Source of the DNA: a virus
Length of the DNA stretch: 64,000 nucleotides
Strand: one strand, 5' to 3'
IMG/VR virus record: IMGVR_UViG_3300028859_000009
Coordinates: 62,001-126,000 of that record
Both the position numbers and the translations under genes were made by a program. Below the pieces are notes generated by a model that saw only the letters and a list, made by a program, of their open reading frames with translations, was not told the DNA's origin and searched no databases. Each line of letters begins with the position of its first letter. Position 1 is the stretch's first letter. Below, piece after piece: positions 35,089 to 43,676 of this stretch.

Positions 35089-35118
35089 AAAAATGAGTGA
35101 AATTAATTCACTCATTTT
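35089..35118. terminator. palindromic terminator
   Basis: AAAAATGAGTGAA and TTCACTCATTTTT form a perfect hairpin just downstream of the polymerase-locus operon. Confidence 0.85.
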
Positions 35119-35140
35119 TAATGTTAACTTATTAAATCCC

Positions 35141-36124
35141 TCATTTAGTCCATGTGAACTTCTCAGTTCCAACATCATATATTCTATATAATTTATTGAC
35201 ATAACAAATATCATGTTCACCCCAATATTCACCATTATATCCACAGGATAATAAGACATCTTTCCGATATCCAAATCTATTCTTTCTTACATTATCAACT
35301 ATATAAAAATATGATGGATCACTTTTATGTTCAAATACTAATCCTAATTTTTTATAAATGTTCTCAGAACTACTCCACATCATATCAGCATATGAAGTTA
35401 TTGTAGAAGGATCATATGTATTAACAAAAAATTTAAATAATTTTGATGCACCTCCAATAACAGAAGTACCCATTTTATTACAAAATCTTAATAATTCATA
35501 GTCATCAGAACCTCCGTGTTGACCCATATTCTTTCTTAGTTTACCAAAAGTCATAACTGAAACTATTTCATCATTAAATTTTAAACCTAATTTAATAAAA
35601 GATCCTACGTTACCTTGAAGATGATTTTCATTTATAAATTTACTAACAAAAGAATTATCTTTTTTATCAAAAATTACAATTTTACATTTCCTTGCATATA
35701 TTGTTTCTGATAATCCAAACATATTTTTTAATCTGGATTTTATATTAGTTTTTCTAATTTCCCATAAATCTTCAAATATTTGTATTAAATGAATTCCTGA
35801 TTTTTCATATTCCAAATAAGAATTTAATTGATATTTTTTATCTACATTTAACTCACAATAACTATATAAATCAATAAATTTTAAAGCTAAATTTAATTCA
35901 GGTATATAAAAATCAGATTTATAATCGTTTATACTATAATTCTCAATTAATTTATATTTACAATTATTAATTACATGATTTCTAAATTCTTCAAAATTTT
36001 CTTTTGTATTCAAATTTTCAAAATTCGTAGGATTTAAATACGTTTGAATCCAACTATCTGATTTAGTTGGCTCTATTCTATATAGTGAATTATCTGTTAA
36101 TATTTCTTTACTTAGTTTTAACAT
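35141..36124 (-). CDS. Hef-like homing endonuclease relative with altered active site
   Basis: The 327-residue product aligns by eye along its whole length with the C-terminal 350 residues of the protein at 40381-42084: DFYIPELNLALKFID versus DIYLPDLKLAFEYNG, then GIHLIQIFEDLW, HLQGNVGSFIKLGL, MTFGKLR, ELLRFCNKMGTSVIGGASKLFKFF and FGYRKD. The Glu of AFEYNG, expected to be part of the Vsr/PD-(D/E)xK site, is Lys here. Nuclease activity may be lost. The N-terminal zinc and KYG repeats are also absent. It is the last gene after the split polymerase. Confidence 0.72.
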   Translation of the reverse strand: MLKLSKEILTDNSLYRIEPTKSDSWIQTYLNPTNFENLNTKENFEEFRNHVINNCKYKLIENYSINDYKSDFYIPELNLALKFIDLYSYCELNVDKKYQLNSYLEYEKSGIHLIQIFEDLWEIRKTNIKSRLKNMFGLSETIYARKCKIVIFDKKDNSFVSKFINENHLQGNVGSFIKLGLKFNDEIVSVMTFGKLRKNMGQHGGSDDYELLRFCNKMGTSVIGGASKLFKFFVNTYDPSTITSYADMMWSSSENIYKKLGLVFEHKSDPSYFYIVDNVRKNRFGYRKDVLLSCGYNGEYWGEHDICYVNKLYRIYDVGTEKFTWTK

Positions 36125-36191
36125 TTACTTATTTATTTTTAATAGTTATATTGATTATACAAATATACAACATTTTTTTCATATGAAAAAA

Positions 36192-37163
36192 TCAAAATGT
36201 AAATATTGAATTTAATACTGACAATCTTTTATTAATTGTAGGCAATCCAATTGGTTCGAGGAATCTGTTAATTATACTCAACATTGTTACGTCAAATTGT
36301 TCGTCGTAATCAATTTTAACTCCTTCTTTTTCACATATTTCATATGGATATAATCCCCTTTGATATGCGAATATTGGATTTTTAATATGATTACAATAAA
36401 AATATTTTATACGCCCTCCTCTTATATTATCATATTTAGTTTTATATTCTGAATTCTTATTTAATAAATAATTATGTAATGCTGCGGCTTTAACTGCAAA
36501 GTGAGCACCTTTAACACACACTACATCTGTAACATCATCAATAACTTTAATAGGATAATTACTACAACTTGATGTCATACTAATATCTTCAATATTCGCC
36601 ATCATAAACTGTTTTTTCAAATCTTTAACAATAAGTAAAATCTTTCTAATATCCAAATTATTAGGATTAGCAAATATATATCGTAAGAACTCATAAATAT
36701 TCTCTCTCACAAATGGAGGAGTTGATGATTTAACAATTTCGACACCTTTTGGATAAAAATAACTCATACTTTCATAAAACAGTCCATCTTCCCAAGCAAC
36801 GTTATTAATATAATGTTTCTTTTGAATATGTAAAGCTGATCTATTAATTGTTTCAAGTTCAAAATTATGAATATTTTTAACTCCGTATTTAGCAGCATAT
36901 TCATCTAACCAACCATTATATAATTTCTCAATAAATACTCTATCAATATGTAAAATAAAATCTAATTCATCTCCAGTATAACCAACAGATTTTATCATAG
37001 GAGCGAACGAAATATAAAGTGAGTTATGTACTAATATATTATTAGCAATAAATGTATGAGTTTCATCATCAACTTCGATATCATAAACATATTCATCTTC
37101 AAATTCACCTATCATTTCACATGATTCTATATCATCAAAATAGTATTCTATATTATTTATCAT
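36192..37163 (-). CDS. 43: split intein C-fragment plus C-terminal part of DNA polymerase B
   Basis: Residues 1-47 form an intein C-fragment with block F (YVYDIEVDDETHTFIANNILVHN) ending in the His46-Asn47 splice dyad. Ser48 starts the C-extein SLYISFAPM, which completes polymerase motif C when joined to YGDTD of the upstream piece. The remainder is the thumb region, with the KKHYINNVAWEDG (KKxY-like) motif and KGVEIVKSSTPPF. The intein block F and the extein are both intact, so trans-splicing should restore a normal YGDTDSLYISF site. It is separated from the N-piece by a homing endonuclease and two other genes. Confidence 0.92.
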   Translation of the reverse strand: MINNIEYYFDDIESCEMIGEFEDEYVYDIEVDDETHTFIANNILVHNSLYISFAPMIKSVGYTGDELDFILHIDRVFIEKLYNGWLDEYAAKYGVKNIHNFELETINRSALHIQKKHYINNVAWEDGLFYESMSYFYPKGVEIVKSSTPPFVRENIYEFLRYIFANPNNLDIRKILLIVKDLKKQFMMANIEDISMTSSCSNYPIKVIDDVTDVVCVKGAHFAVKAAALHNYLLNKNSEYKTKYDNIRGGRIKYFYCNHIKNPIFAYQRGLYPYEICEKEGVKIDYDEQFDVTMLSIINRFLEPIGLPTINKRLSVLNSIFTF

Positions 37164-37168
37164 TTTAA

Positions 37169-37435
37169 TTATTTTATTATTTCAAATTTTATTATTTCAA
37201 ATTCATTTATATTAATATCATCTGTTGATGGTCTATCATAGAACATACTAAATTGAGCATGTACTGAATCACTATAAGCCAATTTAGCTTCTTCTTCAGT
37301 TTCTACAAACCATATAGGAGAATATTTATTAGTTGTAAATAAATATTCAGTACCAAATTCACTATCATCACTATAAATAACATTAAATCTTATAATTTTA
37401 TTAGTTTCTTTGTGTATAAATGTCCAAACTTCCAT
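37169..37435 (-). CDS. small conserved phage protein (cargo in split locus)
   Basis: The 88-residue product (MEVWTFIHKETNKIIRFNV ... YLFTTNKYSPIWFVETEEEAKLA) resembles a small protein I recall from other large phages. It overlaps the upstream gene by 35 bases and ends five bases before the intein C-fragment. It has no link to polymerase or intein motifs and so is cargo within the interrupted gene. Confidence 0.6.
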   Translation of the reverse strand: MEVWTFIHKETNKIIRFNVIYSDDSEFGTEYLFTTNKYSPIWFVETEEEAKLAYSDSVHAQFSMFYDRPSTDDININEFEIIKFEIIK

Positions 37436-38057
37436 ATAATTCTTTTATTTTTTCTATTAATTCATCATCAAATTTTAGATTTTCATATTTCAATTTTTCT
37501 AAAATTTCAAAAATATAATTATTAGATAATTTTTTAGAAATCACTCCTGATAAATTATTTGATGTAAATGAATATAAATCATCATCCAGCAATAAATTAT
37601 ACCAAATATTATAAGCATCTAAAGATGAAAACTTATTTGAAGTTATAAAACCGAAATCTAAAATCACCAATTTATATAATTTATATCCTAATGTGTATCC
37701 TTTTAAATTTACTGGCATTCCTTTTTCAAAATCTATTAAATTTAATCTTGTTTCATCAACAGAAAAATCGAATTCCAAGTCTAATGATATTTTATTTTCT
37801 ATCTTTAAATTTAATTTTTTTAAAATCTCAATAAACCAAAAATCTGGTTTAATATAAATTCCATATGAATGCTTTTTATAATAAAAATTACTTACATCAT
37901 ATTTAGATATTTCATTTTTAATATCAATATAATCGTCAGATATTATAACTCCTTCTTTTGACTTTTTTTTAATATATGTATCATCATTTTTTATAATATC
38001 ATTCAATTTAGACTTATTAAATTTTTCATAAGTTTTTATAAAAATTGATTTTTTCAT
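37401..38057 (-). CDS. hypothetical protein (218 aa), cargo in split locus
   Basis: The product begins MKKSIFIKTYEKFNKSKL, a weaker version of the recurrent N-terminal motif, and is otherwise unrecognised. It overlaps the homing endonuclease gene by four bases (ATGA). It may have been carried in with the endonuclease or inserted afterwards. Confidence 0.55.
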   Translation of the reverse strand: MKKSIFIKTYEKFNKSKLNDIIKNDDTYIKKKSKEGVIISDDYIDIKNEISKYDVSNFYYKKHSYGIYIKPDFWFIEILKKLNLKIENKISLDLEFDFSVDETRLNLIDFEKGMPVNLKGYTLGYKLYKLVILDFGFITSNKFSSLDAYNIWYNLLLDDDLYSFTSNNLSGVISKKLSNNYIFEILEKLKYENLKFDDELIEKIKELYGSLDIYTQRN

Positions 38058-39217
38058 TTTTCAAACTCCTTAATTTTTTCAATTATTTCTTCAATAATTT
38101 TAAATATACCTTTTTCTTTTAAATCTTTTTCCCATATTATAATAACATCTCTGACTTTTGTTTTTAAAAATTTTATTTTATCGTAATCTTTTTTCCAAAT
38201 ATCTTTAGCTAAATAAGGTTTATTATGATTTTTTAAAAATGATATAGGAATATCATTTTCAAAAAATATTTTAGGATTAGCGTGCCATTTATCACCATTA
38301 AATTCTATAACCAAATTCAACTCTTTAATAAATAAATCTGTCATATATGTTATATTATTTACAGTATCAACAAAATAATATTCCTTATTATTAGTTGCAT
38401 AAAATAATGTATACTCATTTAACTTATCTAACTTATTTTTTAATTCATCAAATATTTTTTGAGAAATATCTGAATATCCAAATTCAAATGATCTTTTATT
38501 TACAAAATTTTCAAATTTTTCTATCCCATTCATTTCACCATATTGTGAAATAAAATATTCTAAAGAACAAGTATATCTTTGTCTATCGATATAATTATTC
38601 CAAATTTCTAAACCTTTTTCTTCGCCGTTTCTTTCAATGATATTTTTTAATGTAATTGACCTTGAACGATTATATTCATCGAATTTTTTCTCATCCCAAC
38701 CATATTTTTCTTTCTTATATTCAAATGTGTTTGTTATTGCTTGTTTTTCACAATAGTTTTTCCATTTTTCCTTACCATTTTTTTCACCATGTTTGCTGAT
38801 AAGTGTTTTTTCTGTTATTGAATAATTTTGTTTTTTCCATTGCTCAGAAATATCATTAGGTATATCAAACGCAAAGCATGTTATATCACATATTCTATTA
38901 AAAACTCTACCTTTATTTAAATTGTTATATTCTGGATATTTTTCTATTAAACAATCTTCACAAACTGATAGAGTATAATCTTTTTCTAATAATGTTTTTT
39001 TAGTTAAGTATGACTTTTTATTAGGATAAATATTATAATTTTTATCTATACTAAATATCGAATCATAATAATAAATAGGACCATCACAATATAAGCATTT
39101 TCTATGATTTGGCAATTCTTTAATCAAAACATAGTTATAAAGTTCCTTAGTTTTATTTTTATTAAACCAAGTAATCCAAGTTTTATTATATTCATAATTA
39201 TTTTTTCTTTTTGTCAT
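38054..39217 (-). CDS. Vsr-like homing endonuclease of a fractured-gene split intein
   Basis: The 387-residue product has an N-terminal zinc module (CLYC ... CEDC), three repeats of the form GEKNGKEKWKNYCEKQ, and a C-terminal nuclease domain with TDLFIKELNLVIEFNGDKWH and W-KDYDKIKFLKTKVRDVIIIWEKDL. This fits the Vsr/PD-(D/E)xK-type endonucleases reported for fractured genes with split inteins (Dassa and colleagues, 2009). The gene lies 39 bases after the intein N-fragment and presumably invades intein-free polymerase genes. Confidence 0.85.
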   Translation of the reverse strand: MTKRKNNYEYNKTWITWFNKNKTKELYNYVLIKELPNHRKCLYCDGPIYYYDSIFSIDKNYNIYPNKKSYLTKKTLLEKDYTLSVCEDCLIEKYPEYNNLNKGRVFNRICDITCFAFDIPNDISEQWKKQNYSITEKTLISKHGEKNGKEKWKNYCEKQAITNTFEYKKEKYGWDEKKFDEYNRSRSITLKNIIERNGEEKGLEIWNNYIDRQRYTCSLEYFISQYGEMNGIEKFENFVNKRSFEFGYSDISQKIFDELKNKLDKLNEYTLFYATNNKEYYFVDTVNNITYMTDLFIKELNLVIEFNGDKWHANPKIFFENDIPISFLKNHNKPYLAKDIWKKDYDKIKFLKTKVRDVIIIWEKDLKEKGIFKIIEEIIEKIKEFEK

Positions 39218-39256
39218 ATGGCAATACTTTTATCTCTATATATAAATATTAAAATA

Positions 39257-40147
39257 TCATATTTTTCTAACTGAAAGTATTTTATCTGTTTTCAATATTT
39301 CTGATGGTTTAACTTCTATTTTTTTATTATCTCTAAAAACTATCATAGAATGATCATTAGTTACTATAATTTCCTCACCAGATTTAGTTTTTAATTTCCA
39401 TTTAGGTTTAGAAACTTTATGCCTAATAATTCTCTTAACTGGCGCATAATAAAGTTTTTTATCTTCATTCCAATTTAAAATAAGTTCTTTGCAATTAACT
39501 GACACATGTCCATTTAATGTTACACCAGCAGATCCATATTGAATATTTTTATTATATAAATCTTCTATTGTAAAATATCCATCATTAGTATTTATAATGG
39601 TCTTACAAAAAACGGAATCAGTATCACCATAAATTGTTATTGGAACATCTTTTGGTATAGGTTTTACATTTGAACAATCACAAACAAATCTACTATATAA
39701 TACATTATATCCATTTAATTCTTTTTTATCTTCAACTAAATCACCACGATAATAATTTAATTTTTCTAACATATTATCTACTGATGTATATGTATAATGT
39801 ATATTTTCACCATTTCTATCTAATAAATAAAATTTACCTTCTTTTTCTGCAATATATTCAAGTCCGAGTAATTGATGTGTTTTTGTGTCTAAATGCCATT
39901 CTTTATAAAAATATGTTTCAATCTTTTTAAGCATATAATTTATAACATCACGTCCTTGAGCAGTTATTGCATTTGCAATATGAGAATTTGATAATACAAA
40001 TTTTGGATGTGCAAATGCACCATAAGTTCCATTAATTACAAGTTTTAATGCAAGTTGCATAGCTTTTGCTCTATCGTATTCAGCCTTAGTTTCATCAATT
40101 TTTCTTTTTACTTCTGAAATTTTATCTCTCTTTTCTTGTGCTGTCAT
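39257..40147 (-). CDS. 43: DNA polymerase B middle fragment plus split intein N-fragment
   Basis: Residues 1-177 carry polymerase motif B (LALKLVINGTYGAFAHPKF) and the first part of motif C (IYGDTD, ending at Asp177). The intein N-fragment starts at Ser178: SVFCKTIINTNDGYFTIEDL, a class of Ser1 inteins known at this motif C insertion point, followed by block B (VTNDHSMIV). The fragment has 119 intein residues. Upstream polymerase parts (exonuclease and motif A) are missing from this gene and from the window, so the ATG at 40147 starts within the fingers domain. Confidence 0.92.
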   Translation of the reverse strand: MTAQEKRDKISEVKRKIDETKAEYDRAKAMQLALKLVINGTYGAFAHPKFVLSNSHIANAITAQGRDVINYMLKKIETYFYKEWHLDTKTHQLLGLEYIAEKEGKFYLLDRNGENIHYTYTSVDNMLEKLNYYRGDLVEDKKELNGYNVLYSRFVCDCSNVKPIPKDVPITIYGDTDSVFCKTIINTNDGYFTIEDLYNKNIQYGSAGVTLNGHVSVNCKELILNWNEDKKLYYAPVKRIIRHKVSKPKWKLKTKSGEEIIVTNDHSMIVFRDNKKIEVKPSEILKTDKILSVRKI

Positions 40148-40207
40148 TTTATATATTGTTTCTTATTATATGAATTATTTATGATTTGGTTTAAATAAAA
40201 AATATCT

Positions 40208-40261
40208 AGTTTATTAAATATAATATATTCTAATTATATAGTTTATTAAATATAATATATT
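40208..40261. repeat. 32-bp-period direct repeat
   Basis: Two identical 22-bp copies of AGTTTATTAAATATAATATA plus TT (40208-40229 and 40240-40261) lie in the AT-rich gap between the polymerase fragment and the Hef-like gene. It may be a scar of insertion or a regulatory repeat. Confidence 0.65.
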
Positions 40262-40341
40262 TTAATATATAATAATTATAATATAATTAGTTTAAAAAAT
40301 AAACTTTATTATTTTTTAAATATACAATATTAAAGATAATA

Positions 40342-40360
40342 ATGATACTAATGGTATCAT
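40342..40360. promoter_or_regulatory. 7-bp inverted repeat, possible operator
   Basis: ATGATAC and GTATCAT flank TAATG in the divergent promoter region upstream of the Hef-like endonuclease gene. Confidence 0.35.
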
Positions 40361-40380
40361 CATAAAATACAAATTATAAC

Positions 40381-42084
40381 ATGATAAAAGAAAAAGAGTT
40401 AAATATACAAATGACAAGTAGAAATATAACATATTATAAAAATTTAGGATATAATGTTATAAATGGTAATACTTGTAATATAAAAATTGAAGATGTAAAT
40501 AAAAATTCAAAACTTAAAATTACAGCGATTTGTGAGAAATGTGATTCTGAAAATTATATTTCAATCGAAAAATATTATAAAAATTTCAATAATCATAATT
40601 ATTATGGTTGTAAAAAATGTTCCAAGGAAAAATTCAAACTAACAAGTAATATATTATTTGGAGTTGATAATCCTATGAAAAATAAAGAAATAAAAGAAAA
40701 AGCAGAAAAAACTAATTTAAAAAAATACGGGTATAAAACTTCATTATTAAATAATGAAGTAAAAGAAAAAATAAAAAAAACAAATTTAGAAAAATATGGT
40801 ACGGAAATTCCTTTAGAAAATAAAGAAATTAGAGATAAAATTAAAAATACTAATTTAGAAAGATATGGAGTAGAATATCCTGCTCAAAATAAAAATATAG
40901 AAAATAAAATTAAAAATACCAATTTAAAAAAATATGGTTTTGAACATCCAGCTCAAAATGAAAAAATAAAACAAAAAATAAAAGACACAAATTTAGAAAA
41001 ATATGGTAACATTTCACCTTTTAAAAGTGATATAATAAAATCTAAATTCGCTGAAAAATATAAAGATAAATATAAAGAAATAAATATTATTGAAGTTGAA
41101 GATAATCATTTAATTATTAAATGTGATAAATGTGATCATTCATATAAAATTTCAAAAACTATGTTTAATCATAAAATGTTAGAACATATTATTTTATGTC
41201 CTAAATGTAATCCGTCATCTAATTCATTCATGGAATCTAAAATTATAGAATTCATATCAGAAAATTATAGTAAATCTATAATATTAAATAGTAAATCTAT
41301 AATATCTCCATTAGAATTAGATATTTATTTACCAGATTTAAAATTAGCATTTGAATATAATGGTATATATTGGCATAATGAAGTAAATAAAGATAATAAT
41401 TATCATTTAAATAAAACTGAAGAATGTGAAAAATTAGGAATACAATTAATTCATATATGGGAAGACGAATGGCTATATAAGAGAGAGATAATAAAATCTA
41501 TAATATTAAATAAATTAGGAAAAATAAAAAATAAAATATATGCTATAGACTGTGAAATAAAAAAAATTGATAATAATAATTTAGCTAGAGAATTTCTTAA
41601 TAATAATAATATTCAAGGATTTATAGGTTCAAAAATTAAAATTGGATTATTTTATGAAAAAAAATTAGTAAGTCTTATGACATTTGATAATAGACATATT
41701 ATAAATGAAGGAGAATATAATTTATTAAGGTTTTGTAATATATTAAATACTGATATTATAGAAGGAGAATATCAATTATTTAATTATTTTATTAAAAATT
41801 ATAATTCTAATAAAATAACAGTGTACTCAGATAGATCTATTAGTCAAGGTAAATTATATGAAAAATTAGGATTTAAATATGAAGGAAAAACTGATCCTAA
41901 TTATTTTTATGTCATAAATAGAAATAGATATAATAAATTTAACTTCAGAAAAAATAAATTAGTTATGGATGGATTTGATATTAATAAAACAGAGCATGAA
42001 ATAATGTTAGAAAGAAAGATATATAGAATATATGATTCTGGTAATCTAAAATTTGTATATTACAATAATATTGATATTAAATAA
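40381..42084 (+). CDS. Hef-like homing endonuclease with zinc modules and KYG repeats
   Basis: The 567-residue product combines two CxxC modules (CEKCDSE ... CKKCSKE, later CDKCDHS ... CPKCNPS), about six KYG repeats (FGVDNP, KYGYKT, KYGTEI, RYGVEY, KYGFEH, KYGNIS) and a C-terminal nuclease region with LELDIYLPDLKLAFEYNGIYWH and IWEDEW. The latter fits Vsr-like/PD-(D/E)xK Hef enzymes that replace mob genes in T4-type phages. The KYG array is shared with the three HNH paralogues. It is divergent from the split polymerase and probably acts as its mobile neighbour. Confidence 0.85.
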   Translation: MIKEKELNIQMTSRNITYYKNLGYNVINGNTCNIKIEDVNKNSKLKITAICEKCDSENYISIEKYYKNFNNHNYYGCKKCSKEKFKLTSNILFGVDNPMKNKEIKEKAEKTNLKKYGYKTSLLNNEVKEKIKKTNLEKYGTEIPLENKEIRDKIKNTNLERYGVEYPAQNKNIENKIKNTNLKKYGFEHPAQNEKIKQKIKDTNLEKYGNISPFKSDIIKSKFAEKYKDKYKEINIIEVEDNHLIIKCDKCDHSYKISKTMFNHKMLEHIILCPKCNPSSNSFMESKIIEFISENYSKSIILNSKSIISPLELDIYLPDLKLAFEYNGIYWHNEVNKDNNYHLNKTEECEKLGIQLIHIWEDEWLYKREIIKSIILNKLGKIKNKIYAIDCEIKKIDNNNLAREFLNNNNIQGFIGSKIKIGLFYEKKLVSLMTFDNRHIINEGEYNLLRFCNILNTDIIEGEYQLFNYFIKNYNSNKITVYSDRSISQGKLYEKLGFKYEGKTDPNYFYVINRNRYNKFNFRKNKLVMDGFDINKTEHEIMLERKIYRIYDSGNLKFVYYNNIDIK

Positions 42085-42100
42085 ACTTTTTATATTTTTG
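42071..42100 (+). promoter_or_regulatory. Bacteroidota-type promoter
   Basis: TTG at 42071-42073 and TATTTTTG at 42093-42100 are separated by 19 bp. Confidence 0.6.
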
Positions 42101-42158
42101 TATTATATATAATATAAAACTATTTAGTTAAAAAACTATAAATATGTTTACATTATTA

Positions 42159-42188
42159 TTGATAATTAAAAAACTTTTTATATCTTTG
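42159..42188 (+). promoter_or_regulatory. Bacteroidota-type promoter
   Basis: TTG at 42159-42161 and TATCTTTG at 42181-42188 are separated by 19 bp, 39 bases before the small gene at 42227. Confidence 0.72.
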
Positions 42189-42226
42189 TACTATAATAAT
42201 TATAAACAAAAAAAAAAATAAAGATT

Positions 42227-42433
42227 ATGAAACTGACAGCAGAAGAATACGAATTATTATTGAAGAAATTGGAATTTAGGTTTAAAAATTCAGGTAATGA
42301 ATTAGTAGAAAAATTAAAAAACAATGATGAATTATCTAATGATGATATCACATTATTGTTAAAAAAATTGGAATATAATTTCAAAAAAGGTAAGAATGAA
42401 ATTTTAGAAAAATTGGCTAAACAATTAGCTTAA
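42227..42433 (+). CDS. 68-aa helical protein with internal repeat
   Basis: The product contains two copies of a helix LLLKKLEFRFKNSGNELVEKL / LLKKLEYNFKKGKNEILEKL, so it is a small tandem duplication. It has its own promoter pair and is followed by a strong terminator, giving a mono-cistronic early-type unit. Such highly expressed small proteins are often host-takeover factors; this is inference. Confidence 0.65.
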   Translation: MKLTAEEYELLLKKLEFRFKNSGNELVEKLKNNDELSNDDITLLLKKLEYNFKKGKNEILEKLAKQLA

Positions 42434-42465
42434 ATTATTCTTAGTTATTTTACATTACACTCTTC

Positions 42466-42500
42466 AAAAAGAGATGATATATTTTATATCATCTCTTTTT
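42466..42500. terminator. bidirectional terminator
   Basis: AAAAAGAGATGATATA and TATATCATCTCTTTTT form a 16-bp stem between convergent genes. Confidence 0.9.
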
Positions 42501-43165
42501 TATATATTAAATTTATTTGTACTATTTGATAATTCTACTAATCTTGAAATTTTTTCATCATCTAAAGTTAATGTTTTAAGATAGTCATTAAATTTTTCAA
42601 TAAATTCTTCATTTATATCATACCATCTTTTATCTAATTTATCTAAATAATCATTTCTATTATAATTATTCTCGTTATATTGTTCATCATCTCCATAGTA
42701 GCAATCAAATTTAATACTATCTAAATCAAAATCTTTCATTATTGAATACACAGTTTTTCCTAATTTTTCTGGTATATGTTGTTCGATTTTTAAATATTTA
42801 AATAACATAATTAATTTCATATGAATATTTGCATTATTATATTTTCTACCAAATCCTCTTGAATTTGAAGAGCTAGCAAATCCGTTTTCAAAATATTGAA
42901 TATGACCTCCATTACATACTTGTCTATTATAATTACATAGAAGAATACAAAAATAAGGTAGTATACCATATTTTTCTTTCACAATATCTAAAAATTTTTC
43001 ATAATCAATATTTGATGTAGATTCTATATAAGAAACGTCAGTTATAGCGTCAAATACATTTCCTTCTGAAAAATCTTTATTTTTTAATAATAATGTTTTT
43101 AATTCTCCTTCATTTTTAAATAAAATAGGAAAATTAGTTCCTTCATACATTTTCAAGTGTTTCAT
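42500..43165 (-). CDS. DUF4375-like protein with signature termini
   Basis: The N-terminus is MKHLKMYEGTNFP and the end is NSTNKFNI, both recurrent signatures. The body contains YNRQVCNGGHIQYFENGFASS, the NGGxxQ[YF]xxN motif typical of DUF4375 (DMP19-like) proteins. Function of that family is unknown. It is the last of five tandem cassettes on the minus strand. Confidence 0.62.
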   Translation of the reverse strand: MKHLKMYEGTNFPILFKNEGELKTLLLKNKDFSEGNVFDAITDVSYIESTSNIDYEKFLDIVKEKYGILPYFCILLCNYNRQVCNGGHIQYFENGFASSSNSRGFGRKYNNANIHMKLIMLFKYLKIEQHIPEKLGKTVYSIMKDFDLDSIKFDCYYGDDEQYNENNYNRNDYLDKLDKRWYDINEEFIEKFNDYLKTLTLDDEKISRLVELSNSTNKFNI

Positions 43166-43166
43166 A

Positions 43167-43676
43167 TTATAAATTAAATTTTGTTACTGAATCATCAAAT
43201 TCTTTTTTCTTCAAATAATCTTTATATTGTTCTGGATATTTAGATATTATTCTATTGATATCGTACGTATTTAAAAAACCTAATGTTTCATGTCCTTGTT
43301 TATTTTTACAATATAGTGATGCTCCAGCTTCTAATAATATTCTCATTGATGCTAGGTCACTATTTATAGCAGCTCTCATTATTGGAGTATCACCGTTATC
43401 ATTTTTAGCTTCAATATCAGCACCAACCTCTATAAGTTTATAAATTAAATCAAATGAACATATGGTAGCAGCATATGTCAAAGGAGTCTGTCCATTTTTA
43501 GCTTTAATATTTGGATATGCTCCCTCATCTAATAAATTTATCATTTTTATTGATGATTCTTTGCTTCTATTATCAATAATATTTTCATCAATAATTTTGA
43601 TCAATTCGTTAGTAGCTTCAATCTTTATAATAAAGTCATCTGAATAATCTTCAAATTTTTTAAAATTAGTTATCAT
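43167..43676 (-). CDS. ankyrin-repeat protein with signature termini
   Basis: The N-terminus MITNFKKFEDYSDD and the end DDSVTKFNL are the cassette signatures. Residues about 60-150 form ankyrin repeats: GAYPNIKAKNGQTPLTYAA, EVGADIEAKNDNGDTPIMRAA and EAGASLYCKNKQGHETLGF. Ankyrin repeats bind proteins, so it may target a host protein. If the N-terminus is a packaging signal, it would be injected with DNA. Confidence 0.78.
   Translation of the reverse strand: MITNFKKFEDYSDDFIIKIEATNELIKIIDENIIDNRSKESSIKMINLLDEGAYPNIKAKNGQTPLTYAATICSFDLIYKLIEVGADIEAKNDNGDTPIMRAAINSDLASMRILLEAGASLYCKNKQGHETLGFLNTYDINRIISKYPEQYKDYLKKKEFDDSVTKFNL

Noticed and set aside
39670-39930. Plus-strand frame within the polymerase/intein N-fragment
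   Set aside because: It is an out-of-frame shadow of motif-bearing polymerase sequence.
40208-40261. Replication origin in the AT-rich repeats between polymerase and Hef-like genes
   Set aside because: Two 22-bp copies only, with no iteron array or initiator gene nearby; AT content is no higher than in other gaps.
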